Shown here: piece after piece, positions 7,219 through 13,717 of the stretch | Numbering within the stretch: the first letter of the stretch is position 1 | How the letters are laid out: each line of letters begins with the position of its first letter | IMG/VR virus record: IMGVR_UViG_3300042504_000534 | Coordinates: 1-20,700 of that record | Source of the DNA: a virus | DNA: 20,700 nucleotides | Reading direction: 5' to 3' (one strand) | The notes under the pieces: generated by a model | Seen by the model: only the letters and a program-made list of their open reading frames with translations | Database searches by the model: none | What the model was told of the DNA's origin: nothing | Made by a program: the position numbers and the translations under genes

Positions 7219-7490
7219 TCGAAATCGCCAAGTTTGACGCGGCCGAATACCTCGAAAACGACGAGGATTGCGCCGCCTATCTTGAGGCCGCTCTTGAAGA
7301 TGGCGACCCCGAATTCTTCATCCGCGCGCTGGGCACAGTAGCCCGAGCGCGCGGCATGACGCAGATCGCCAGGGACGCCAACCTTGGCCGCGAGAGCCTG
7401 TATAAGGCATTCAATGGCGACCCCAAGTTCGGGACCGTCGCCAAGGTGCTAAAGGCTCTCGGGCTAAGGCTGAGTGTAGCTGCTCAGTAG
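7215..7490 (+). CDS. HTH antitoxin of the HI1420 family (91 aa)
   Basis: The start is the ATG at 7215, overlapping the toxin stop (ATGA) and preceded by AAAGGAG at good spacing. An earlier in-frame start at 7146 would lie inside the toxin gene and has no such site. The protein opens with MIEIAKFDAAEYLENDEDCAAY, typical of addiction module antidote proteins of the HI1420 type. It then has a Cro/C1-type helix-turn-helix at about 48-86 (MTQIARDANLGRESLYKAF and FGTVAKVLKALGLRLSV). It should bind the toxin and repress the operon promoter. The toxin-first order is normal for this family. The gene ends TAG at 7488-7490 and overlaps the tail tube gene tail to tail by 7 bases. Confidence 0.9.
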   Translation: MIEIAKFDAAEYLENDEDCAAYLEAALEDGDPEFFIRALGTVARARGMTQIARDANLGRESLYKAFNGDPKFGTVAKVLKALGLRLSVAAQ

Positions 7491-8656
7491 AAGCAGATGC
7501 TGAAAGCGTCGTTATCGCCGGTGCAGCGGAAGTTGACGGCCTCGGTGGAAAGCCCGTCGCGGTCGCCGCCCTGGTTGTTCTGGGTGGCCTGCACATTGGC
7601 AGCCGTGACAGCGACACGCGAACCAGCACCCGAGCCAGCACGCGCATGGAGAATGCGGGTGGTGTTGGCGCGCATGTCGGCGAAGATGTCGCGGGTGGCC
7701 AGCAGGGTTTCCAGCGGATCGAACGAGCCGGAAGCGTTGCGCAGCGTGATCTGCGCGGGATCGAAGCCTTCGACGGCTTCCGGGTTGTCCGGGTGGATCA
7801 CGGTGTTGCCGCAATCGAAGCTCAGCGTCTTGCACTGTGCGAGGATACGGTTCCAGCGCATGCGGCTGACAGCGGACGAGGTGCCGCGCCAGATTATCTT
7901 GTTGGTGTCGATGTAAGTCGCCGTGCCCAGCGCCGTGTCGGTGGCCTGCACCCAGACGCCCATAAACGAGAACGAGAACTTGATGCCCTCTCCGTTAACC
8001 CACTGCATCGTGTAGGTGCCACGGCAGCCGACGCCCATCATCTTCTTGCCGTCGCGGTAGGCCCACAGGGTCAGCGACGCGATGGACGATGATGCGAAGC
8101 GGTAGACCACGTTGATCGGGATGACATAGTTGGACGTGGCGACCAGCGCGCCGCTCATGGTGTCGGTCAGGGTCGCCAGCTTTGCAGCGGTGTAGTCGGC
8201 GATGAAGCTGTCACCCGCGACCGTGCTGGAGAACGTGATGGGCATCCCGTTGTAGAGATCGGCGGTGCCGGTCGCGGACGCACCGAGGACGGCGGTCGTG
8301 GTCGAACCGCCAGCCGCCAGCGCCTCGGGGGCAGCCGGGACCGAGGTCGAGGTGATCGTCTCAGCCATGCCGCAGCCTTTGAGCAGCACGCCCAATTCGG
8401 GAGCGGTCGAGCCGGTCGAGCGGCCCTTGACCCACACGTCGAAGGTCACGGTCGTCTTGACGCCGCCGACAATCGGCGCGGACACGTCAAGGGCGCCGGA
8501 ATGCTCGTTGGACTGGATGACGTTAGGCGTCTCCGTCCAGTTGATGTTTTCGATTTTGACCGCGTTGCTGGCAAGCGTCGGCGTAACATCGGTGCCTTCG
8601 GTGACTTCCACCTTGGCCAGAAGTTGTTGGGGGCGTGTCCGCACATAGGCGACCAT
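7484..8656 (-). CDS. Major tail tube protein (390 aa)
   Basis: This 390-residue protein starts at an ATG overlapping the upstream stop (TGATG), with GGAG 7 bases upstream. It has the layout of siphovirus tail tube proteins: an N-terminal TRPQQLLAKVEVTEGTD, then ENINWTETPNVIQSNEHSGA, then TVTFDVWVKGRSTGSTAPELGVLLKGCG (about 69-96). A beta-rich middle follows, with a second block (LWAYRDGKKMMGVGCRGTY, GIKFSFSFMGVWV). It is large for a tube protein, so it may carry an extra surface domain around 110-180, where it is T/S/A-rich. In lambda-like phages the tube gene precedes the tail chaperone; here the two are separated by the inserted toxin-antitoxin pair. The last codons (SICFY-stop) lie over the antitoxin stop. 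Confidence 0.82.
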   Translation of the reverse strand: MVAYVRTRPQQLLAKVEVTEGTDVTPTLASNAVKIENINWTETPNVIQSNEHSGALDVSAPIVGGVKTTVTFDVWVKGRSTGSTAPELGVLLKGCGMAETITSTSVPAAPEALAAGGSTTTAVLGASATGTADLYNGMPITFSSTVAGDSFIADYTAAKLATLTDTMSGALVATSNYVIPINVVYRFASSSIASLTLWAYRDGKKMMGVGCRGTYTMQWVNGEGIKFSFSFMGVWVQATDTALGTATYIDTNKIIWRGTSSAVSRMRWNRILAQCKTLSFDCGNTVIHPDNPEAVEGFDPAQITLRNASGSFDPLETLLATRDIFADMRANTTRILHARAGSGAGSRVAVTAANVQATQNNQGGDRDGLSTEAVNFRCTGDNDAFSICFY

Positions 8657-8844
8657 CAGGCATCTCCGTTATCAATGGCAGCCGGGGCGGCCAGGGTGGA
8701 TTTCGTGGGCTTTGCAGGAGAGGCGTTTGCCACCTCGGATTCGGCGACGATCTCAGCCGCCAGCGCCTTGCCGTGGATGGCTTCCAGGCGCAGCTTTTCC
8801 TCGGGCGGCACGCGGCCGTCCGTCGTTGAAACCGCGTGATACAC
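8656..8844 (-). CDS. Small unknown protein in the tail operon (62 aa)
   Basis: The start is a GTG (8844-8842) with a strong GGAGG 6 bases upstream, and the stop overlaps the tail tube ATG, so it is a good coupled gene despite its size. The first 40 residues look helical and charged (DGRVPPEEKLRLEAIHGKAL), followed by an A/P/T/K-rich tail. It has no signal peptide or membrane segment. I do not recognise it. Between the tail terminator candidate and the tail tube gene, it might be a minor assembly factor. Confidence 0.65.
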   Translation of the reverse strand: MYHAVSTTDGRVPPEEKLRLEAIHGKALAAEIVAESEVANASPAKPTKSTLAAPAAIDNGDA

Positions 8845-8846
8845 GG

Positions 8847-9329
8847 TTAGCCTCCGGTTGTTTGCGAGAAGGGGTTGGCGCTTGAGGTCCAGTACTGGAT
8901 CTCGAACTCGATGGTGAACGAGCCGCTGTTAGTCGCGGCGTCCATGGCGATTTCAGGCGTCATGGACAGGAACCGCATATCGACGGCAATGCCGCCCAGG
9001 GTGCGCGGCTCAGTCAGCACGGCTTGCACGGTGCGGGCGTAAAGGTCATTCACTGCGGCCTCAAAGTCAGCGCCGGCCGCGTCCACGTCGCCTTCCTCGG
9101 CGGCCTGCTGGATGTAGCCATAGACCTCGATGGTCATGGTCAGGTCGAGCTGGCCGTAGCTTGGCTCCTCGCCGCGCTCGCTGCCGGCCGCGATGACCAG
9201 GCAGGGAAACGACGAGACAGGCGTATCCCGCCCACGATCGACCGTCACGGCATCGCCGTGTTCGTCCGTCAGGGTTGCCAGGAGCGCGGCAAAGGCCCGG
9301 ATCACCTGTTCGCGGATCGCAACGGTCAT
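8847..9329 (-). CDS. Tail terminator-like protein (160 aa)
   Basis: This 160-residue protein starts at an ATG overlapping the previous stop (ATGA). It opens IREQVIRAFAALLATLTDEHGDAV, then has DTPVSSFPCLVIAAGSE and a strand-rich LDLTMTIEVYGYIQQ. A helix (DFEAAVNDLYARTVQAVL) and a C-terminal GSFTIEFEIQYWTS follow. This helix-strand-helix-strand order, ending in a beta strand with aromatic residues, is that of lambda gpU-type tail terminators, which cap the tail tube and join it to the head. The slot just before the tail tube gene fits well. The sequence is not diagnostic on its own; a minor tail protein of related fold is the alternative. Confidence 0.6.
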   Translation of the reverse strand: MTVAIREQVIRAFAALLATLTDEHGDAVTVDRGRDTPVSSFPCLVIAAGSERGEEPSYGQLDLTMTIEVYGYIQQAAEEGDVDAAGADFEAAVNDLYARTVQAVLTEPRTLGGIAVDMRFLSMTPEIAMDAATNSGSFTIEFEIQYWTSSANPFSQTTGG

Positions 9330-9637
9330 CGGGTGGTGCCCAGCGAGAGGCGGTAAACAAGGTTGTCGTTAACCTTCTGGACCGACTTGACGTAATAGGA
9401 TGTCGTGCCAAAAAGCACGGTGTCGCGCTCAAGCGGTGCAATATCGAACTGCGCCACATCGGCCTCGTAGATGAGTTCCGGCACCACCATGGCCCCCGCG
9501 ATCTGCATCTCGCTGTCGCCGGCCGTGACCGGGATCATCTTGACGGCGAACGCCGCGCCCACACGCGGGCGATAGCGCGCAGTTTCGCCCATCGGCCCGG
9601 CAAAGATGGCCGCGAGCGGTGCGGTGAAGATGCTCAT
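9326..9637 (-). CDS. Head-tail joining/adaptor-like protein (103 aa)
   Basis: The start is the ATG at 9637, which overlaps the upstream stop (ATGA); a longer frame to 9679 would run into the preceding gene. The protein begins MSIFTAPLAAIFAGPMGETARY and is mostly beta afterwards, with DTVLFGTTSYYVKSVQKVNDNLVYRLSLG at the C-terminus. About 100 residues, with a final pair of strands around a G-T-x-Y-Y-V turn, are typical of lambda FII and gp16-like head-tail joining proteins. Position between head genes and the tail terminator candidate agrees. The family is short and variable, so the call rests on length, ending and position. Confidence 0.5.
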   Translation of the reverse strand: MSIFTAPLAAIFAGPMGETARYRPRVGAAFAVKMIPVTAGDSEMQIAGAMVVPELIYEADVAQFDIAPLERDTVLFGTTSYYVKSVQKVNDNLVYRLSLGTTR

Positions 9638-9960
9638 TCGCCTTGGTTCGCGTATCGGGCGCGCAGCGTGCGCCGCCATGTCTTGGTCAGGTTGGAATAG
9701 ACCGCCGTGATCACCGCCGTGTATTCCGCGTTTTCAGTCAGCGAGACGCTATCCGGCAGCGTGCCGTGATAGACGCCGTTCGTGCCGTAATAGGACAAGG
9801 TGATGCCTGTCGAGCCGCTGACCGTTGCGCCGGTCGAATCCTCGATCTTTGTCAGCGTCACCGTGGCCGTGGTCAGATAGCCACCAGTGGACGTAAGGCG
9901 CAGGTTTTCCACAGAGATCAGGTTGTCTGACCCCACATAAAGAACGTCGGTAGCTGCCAT
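9634..9960 (-). CDS. Beta-rich virion protein of unknown function (108 aa)
   Basis: I use the ATG at 9960, two bases after the upstream stop; a GTG at 9996 would lie inside the previous gene and has no ribosome-binding site. The 108 residues begin MAATDVLYVGSDNLISVENLRL and form alternating strands (GGYLTTATVTLTKIEDSTG, YHGTLPDSVSLTENAEYTAVI) ending TWRRTLRARYANQGE. The pattern suggests an immunoglobulin-like or other beta-sandwich domain. I do not recognise a family. Its place in the neck region suggests a virion decoration or connector component. Confidence 0.6.
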   Translation of the reverse strand: MAATDVLYVGSDNLISVENLRLTSTGGYLTTATVTLTKIEDSTGATVSGSTGITLSYYGTNGVYHGTLPDSVSLTENAEYTAVITAVYSNLTKTWRRTLRARYANQGE

Positions 9961-9962
9961 GA

Positions 9963-10391
9963 TTACGCCAGCGTCAGGATGCCAGAGGCGTTCCACGGCA
10001 GCTTGAACAGCGCGCCGGGGCTGGCCGTGTTGATGCCGCCCAGGTCGAGGAAAGCGATCAGCGGGCTACCGCTGGCCGTGGTGTCCACGATTGCCGCGCT
10101 GTAGGCGCTGACCGCCGACCCGGTGATCGTCCAGCTTGCATCGTCGGCGTCGAGCGTCACCGTTCCGGCGTTATTGGTCCACGTCACGTTGGTCAGCGTC
10201 AGCCCGCCTGTCGTGTAGCCGCTGCCGTTGGCGATCTCCTGCGCCGAGATATCCGCCCATTCGTCGTGCGCGGAATTGTAGGACGCGCCAACACCCAGCA
10301 GCGCGACCTTCAACGTGTCGGCGTTGAGCGCAATGGCCTTCTGCCCGAGCTTGGTCTTAAAGCTCGGGTAAAGCGTGATTGAGATGGCCAT
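9963..10391 (-). CDS. Phage virion protein, unknown function (142 aa)
   Basis: The ATG at 10391 has AGGAGG about 4 bases upstream. The protein opens MAISITLYPSFKTKLGQKAI, has ADTLKVALLGVGASYNSAHDEWADIS, and then EIANGSGYTTGGLTLTNVTW, VTLDADDASWTITGS and SPLIAFLDLGGINTASPG. I have seen this set of phrases in structural proteins of diverse phages, often near fibre or neck genes, with no assigned function. It is all-beta by appearance, with no signal peptide or catalytic motif. It follows the large repeat protein by 8 bases and may assemble with it. Confidence 0.65.
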   Translation of the reverse strand: MAISITLYPSFKTKLGQKAIALNADTLKVALLGVGASYNSAHDEWADISAQEIANGSGYTTGGLTLTNVTWTNNAGTVTLDADDASWTITGSAVSAYSAAIVDTTASGSPLIAFLDLGGINTASPGALFKLPWNASGILTLA

Positions 10392-10399
10392 TGGGCCTC

Positions 10400-13090
10400 C
10401 TAGTTGATGCTGACCTGGCCGGACAGCGCGGGCCGAACTGTAATGGCGCCAGACAGCGCCGGGCGCACCCGGACGACACCGCCCAGCGAGCCGAGATATT
10501 CTTCGCTAAAAGTCGGCGCGTAAGCGGTCATGGTCATTGCCGCCAATGGCGCAGGAATGACGATCTCAACCGATGGCAGAAACGCCGTGAGCGTCATGCC
10601 CGCCATCGGCATCGGCACGTTGATTTCCACGCCGGGCGCATAGGCCGTCATGGCCATGGATGCCGCCGCTACGGTGTCGTACGGGAACGTCCAGCCGGTG
10701 TTGTTGCCCGCATCCAGGTTCCCGTTGTGCGGCTTTGCCTGCCACGTAGCCCCGCCCGTCGCCGCGCTGTCTTTTATGGATAGATACGAAACATCGACCG
10801 TCCCGCTGGCCTTACTTAGGGTAGCCCGCGTGCCTGCCGAACTGCTTTGCAGGGTCACCAGATTGCCCGCCGTGCCCGCTAGGCTCAAGGCGGATACAGT
10901 GGTGGTCGTGCTGGCCGGGAGCGTGAAGCCTGTCGGGCTTACAGTGTTTTGCAGAGCGTTAAACGTGCTGCCGCCGTTGCCGATGGAGATAAACCCCGCG
11001 CCGCCGTTGCTGAGGTTCCAGTACGTCCTACCACCGCTCGTGAAAATCTTGGCCGTTGCCGCAGTCATGAGGATCGTGGCAGTTCCGGGCGTAAACGTGT
11101 GGCTGGCCGCAGCTTGCGTATCCCATGCCGAGCCTGCATCGAGGATCGTCCACGTTCCGCTGCCCATGAGGGTCGCACGGGTGACTGCACCACCGCCTGC
11201 CGAGTAGTTGCCGCAGGTGACGTTCTTGTTGTTGGCGTCGAATGTGCCACCCGTCAGGGTCAGCCTGCGGCCTGCGGCCATCGTCAGCGCATCAGCCAAC
11301 TGCACGGTCGCGCCGGGCGCGTTGACCGTTACCGGGAAGTCCATCGTCACGCCGTTCGACGTGATCACCTGCGTGCCGCTCGTGGCGGCGAAAGTGGTGC
11401 CACTGGTTGTCGCTGTCGCAGTCATTGTTGGTGATAGCGTCAGGTTGCCGTATAGGGTGCGTACAGCACTCGATAACACGCCCGAGAACCCGGTAAAGTT
11501 TAGGTTTCGGATCGGCATATTTGAAGTGACCGGCGCAGCCACGGTGTCTGTCCCTGCCGTCACATTCACGTCAGGGGCCAATGCCTCTGTTTGGCCAACG
11601 ACCCCATAGATTTGACGGATGGCGGTTCCCGACCCGTTGCCTGTGAGGTTGATGGTCGGGCGGTCTACGAACGTCAGGTTGGTTGTGACGTTAACGTTGA
11701 ACGGGATACTCGTACCAGACGATGGCGCCACTGTGCAATAGAACTGCCCCACACCACTGGTGATGGACCGGACGTTGGCGTTGCTGGACGAGAACGCGCC
11801 CGCCGTCAGGTTCTTCCCATTCAGGTCCAACCCGCCAGCCGTCAGCGTGAACGAGCGCGTGCTGCCGATGGTCAGCGCATCGGCCAGTTGGACTGTGGCT
11901 CCGGGGGCGTTCACCGTGATCGGGAAGTCGAGGGTGACGCCGTTGGTAGTGACGACTTGCGTGCCGCTGGTGGCGAGGAAACTGATGACGGTGGCCGAGG
12001 CGCTGAATGTCATAGTCGGCGAGGCTGTCACGCTGCCGTAGGTTGAGCGTGCGATCCTTGAGCACACGCCAGAGAAGCCTATGAAGCTCACGTTGCGCGT
12101 AGAGTCGTTGCCGCTCGCCGTCAGCGTCACCGTTCCAGCGCCAGCCGTGATATTGAAGTCCGGTGATACAGTCTCAGCGACCGCTCCGCACTGGATTACG
12201 CGGGAATCAACCCCGGTGGATGCTCCTGTGATATTAACCGTGGCACGATCAACAAAGGTCAGATTAGTGATCGTACTAACACCCCATGGGTAACCCGTCG
12301 TAGATGTGCAGTAGAACTGGCCCGCACCGGATGTGATGCTGCGGACGTTGCTGTTGCTGCTGTCGAAAAGACCCGCCGTCAGGTTCTTCCCATTCAAGTC
12401 CAACCCGCCAGCCGTCAGCGTGAACGTCCGCGTGCTGCCGATGGTCAGCGCATCGGCCAGTTGGACTGTGGCTCCGGGGGCGTTCACCGTGATCGGGAAG
12501 TCCATCGTCACGCCGTTCGACGTGATGACCTGCGTTCCGCTGGTGGCGGCGAAGGTGGTGGCACTTGCGGTCGGCGTGGCAGTCATCGTCGGCGAGTATG
12601 TCGGGCTGCCGTAGATGGTGCGCGCGCTGTTGACCAGATTGCCGGAAAATCCGGTAAAGTTAACATTACGGCAAACAGCGAGGGAGTTAATAGCGTCCGT
12701 GCCGGCGGTGATGTTGAAACTGATGGCGTTGGCCTCAGTTACCGCGCCGGTCGTGATTGTCCGCTGCCCCACGCTCCCCGAATAGGTGCATTCGATCAGC
12801 GGAGTGCCGGTGTTCGTGCAGGTAGTCGAGCCAGCGAAGATCGCCGCGTTGTTATACGCTAGGCTAATCTTGTATCCAGCCCAATCCAGCGTGCCAGAAA
12901 AACCCGTCTGGTCTAGGATCGCACACGTAACATTCGCGCCTAGCGTGATCACACCACTGTTCGCATTCAGATACGCTACGTCACCTACGCCGGGCACGCT
13001 CGCACCAGTCGCACCGCCGCTCGTCGCGGACCAGATGCCGGTGTTAGACCCGTCCCAAGTGCCGGTGCCTACAGCGTACCGATTTGCCAC
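10400..13090 (-). CDS. Large repeat virion protein, putative fibre/appendage (896 aa)
   Basis: This 896-residue protein is rich in T, S, G, A and N. The start is a GTG (13090) sharing one base with the upstream TAG, with AGAGG 7 bases before it. Residues 1-110 are a unique N-terminal part. Three repeats start near 141, 332 and 527 (RNVNFTGFSG, TRNVSFIGFS, IRNLNFTGFSG). Each contains SPTMT, ATSGTQV, NGVT-DFP, TVNAPGATVQLADALT and, in the first two, LTAGGLDLNGKNLTAG. Residues 640-800 are another beta-like region. The C-terminus has short repeats, MTAYAP/MTLTAFLP (813-859) and two VRPALSG units (875-891). Such repeats suggest a beta-helix or beta-solenoid shaft. Its place after the cement and lipoprotein genes suggests a head or neck fibre, by inference. 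No catalytic motif is visible. Confidence 0.75.
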   Translation of the reverse strand: MANRYAVGTGTWDGSNTGIWSATSGGATGASVPGVGDVAYLNANSGVITLGANVTCAILDQTGFSGTLDWAGYKISLAYNNAAIFAGSTTCTNTGTPLIECTYSGSVGQRTITTGAVTEANAISFNITAGTDAINSLAVCRNVNFTGFSGNLVNSARTIYGSPTYSPTMTATPTASATTFAATSGTQVITSNGVTMDFPITVNAPGATVQLADALTIGSTRTFTLTAGGLDLNGKNLTAGLFDSSNSNVRSITSGAGQFYCTSTTGYPWGVSTITNLTFVDRATVNITGASTGVDSRVIQCGAVAETVSPDFNITAGAGTVTLTASGNDSTRNVSFIGFSGVCSRIARSTYGSVTASPTMTFSASATVISFLATSGTQVVTTNGVTLDFPITVNAPGATVQLADALTIGSTRSFTLTAGGLDLNGKNLTAGAFSSSNANVRSITSGVGQFYCTVAPSSGTSIPFNVNVTTNLTFVDRPTINLTGNGSGTAIRQIYGVVGQTEALAPDVNVTAGTDTVAAPVTSNMPIRNLNFTGFSGVLSSAVRTLYGNLTLSPTMTATATTSGTTFAATSGTQVITSNGVTMDFPVTVNAPGATVQLADALTMAAGRRLTLTGGTFDANNKNVTCGNYSAGGGAVTRATLMGSGTWTILDAGSAWDTQAAASHTFTPGTATILMTAATAKIFTSGGRTYWNLSNGGAGFISIGNGGSTFNALQNTVSPTGFTLPASTTTTVSALSLAGTAGNLVTLQSSSAGTRATLSKASGTVDVSYLSIKDSAATGGATWQAKPHNGNLDAGNNTGWTFPYDTVAAASMAMTAYAPGVEINVPMPMAGMTLTAFLPSVEIVIPAPLAAMTMTAYAPTFSEEYLGSLGGVVRVRPALSGAITVRPALSGQVSIN
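11333..11365 (-). repeat. DNA copy 3 segment shared with repeat copy 1
   Basis: These 33 bases match 12494-12526 exactly. The surrounding repeat copy 3 is otherwise more diverged from copies 1 and 2 at the DNA level, although the protein phrases (NAPGATVQLADALT) are kept. Confidence 0.8.
11799..11929 (-). repeat. DNA copy 2 of the internal repeat
   Basis: It is nearly identical to 12372-12502 (offset 573 bases, 191 codons), including a 74-base exact match from 11856 to 11929. It encodes the LTIGSTRSFTLTAGGLDLNG region with its upstream VNAPGATVQLADA stretch. Identity at third codon positions points to recent duplication or gene conversion rather than selection on protein alone. Confidence 0.85.
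12372..12502 (-). repeat. DNA copy 1 of the internal repeat
   Basis: This is the partner of 11799-11929. Just downstream on the plus strand, 12494-12526 is identical over 33 bases to 11333-11365 of copy 3 (offset 1161 bases, 387 codons), while copy 2 differs there. Copy 1 is therefore a mosaic of sequence shared with copy 2 and with copy 3. Confidence 0.85.
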
Positions 13091-13287
13091 TAGATCACCT
13101 CTTCCGGCGGATCAATCGTCGGCGGCCTCGTCATGGCCTCGCGCCAGTTATCGTATCGAGCCTGCTGCATCGCCGCGACTTCCTCGGGCGTGAGAGCGTC
13201 CCACTGCGCCTGCGTCAGGCACAGGGCATCGTTTAGGATGTAGGGAGCCTCGCCAAACTGGAATGCAACGCAGATCATGTCAGTCAT
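13090..13287 (-). CDS. Small unknown phage protein (65 aa)
   Basis: I place the start at the ATG 13287-13285, which has GGAGG 5 bases upstream; longer frames reach into the lipoprotein gene without a better site. It overlaps the lipoprotein stop by 8 bases and its TAG shares a base with the next GTG. The protein begins MTDMICVAFQFGEAPYILND and ends in a helical stretch (TQAQWDALTPEEVAAMQQAR, then YDNWREAM) and a proline/acid-rich tail. No known family is recognised. Tight coupling to the large repeat protein suggests a helper or partner of it. Confidence 0.6.
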   Translation of the reverse strand: MTDMICVAFQFGEAPYILNDALCLTQAQWDALTPEEVAAMQQARYDNWREAMTRPPTIDPPEEVI

Positions 13288-13654
13288 GCAGCCCTCCATT
13301 GAATCCAGCCTCGACGGGCCACCACGCGTTGGCGACAGACCGCGCCGTGGTTTCGTCAGCGCCGCAGGTATGCGCGACCTCATGGGCCATGCGGTTGTGG
13401 CCATGCGGACCTGATGCCCAATCGTGCTGTGCGTATTTGAGCGGCATCTTGATAACCCCGCCCGGAAACGCCGCAGAAGGCCACTGAGCGGACGCCTCGG
13501 ATACGCCGCCGTAGGTGACCAGCGGGTCAGCCTTGGGGCACGCCAAGCCGTAGCTTGCGGCCTTGACCTTCATGGCGGGGATGTTCTGGTCAGCGGGCGT
13601 GGTGGTGCAGGCTGCCAGCGCCAAGGCGGTGGCAGCAATCAAGATCTTGGCCAT
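13280..13654 (-). CDS. Putative lipoprotein with HEVAH metalloprotease-like motif (124 aa)
   Basis: Residues 1-16 (MAKILIAATALALAAC) form a lipoprotein signal peptide: one lysine, a hydrophobic core and an LAAC lipobox with C16 as the modified cysteine. The mature part has C39 and C97 and, at 91-95, HEVAH, a match to the HExxH zinc motif, followed by E101 in ETTARSVANAW. That arrangement (HExxH, then E-x-x-A a short way on) resembles small gluzincin-like peptidases, but the chain is short and activity is unproven. The start has GAGG 8 bases upstream. It lies between the capsid cement gene and a 65-residue unknown. Possible roles are host envelope modification, superinfection exclusion or cell wall processing; none is shown by the sequence. 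A degenerate, inactive domain is also possible. Confidence 0.75.
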   Translation of the reverse strand: MAKILIAATALALAACTTTPADQNIPAMKVKAASYGLACPKADPLVTYGGVSEASAQWPSAAFPGGVIKMPLKYAQHDWASGPHGHNRMAHEVAHTCGADETTARSVANAWWPVEAGFNGGLHD

Positions 13655-13678
13655 GTCGGGAGCCTCGAAAAGAAGTGA

Positions 13679-13702
13679 GGCCGGAGCGGTTAAGCCCCGG
13701 CC
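13679..13702 (-). terminator. Possible weak terminator or mRNA processing hairpin
   Basis: The 63-base gap after the cement gene contains GGCCGG (13679-13684) and its complement CCGGCC (13697-13702) around a 12-base loop. On the minus strand a short TTTT comes about 9 bases after the stem. The loop is large and the T-run short, so it might reduce rather than stop transcription into the lipoprotein gene. Confidence 0.3.
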
Positions 13703-13717
13703 CTTAGTGGAGAGACG

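Noticed and set aside
10400-13090. Repeats in this gene as a CRISPR array or mobile element
   Set aside because: The repeats are in frame, about 573-590 bases apart, continuous with coding sequence and not separated by spacers of regular size; there are no terminal inverted repeats or transposase.
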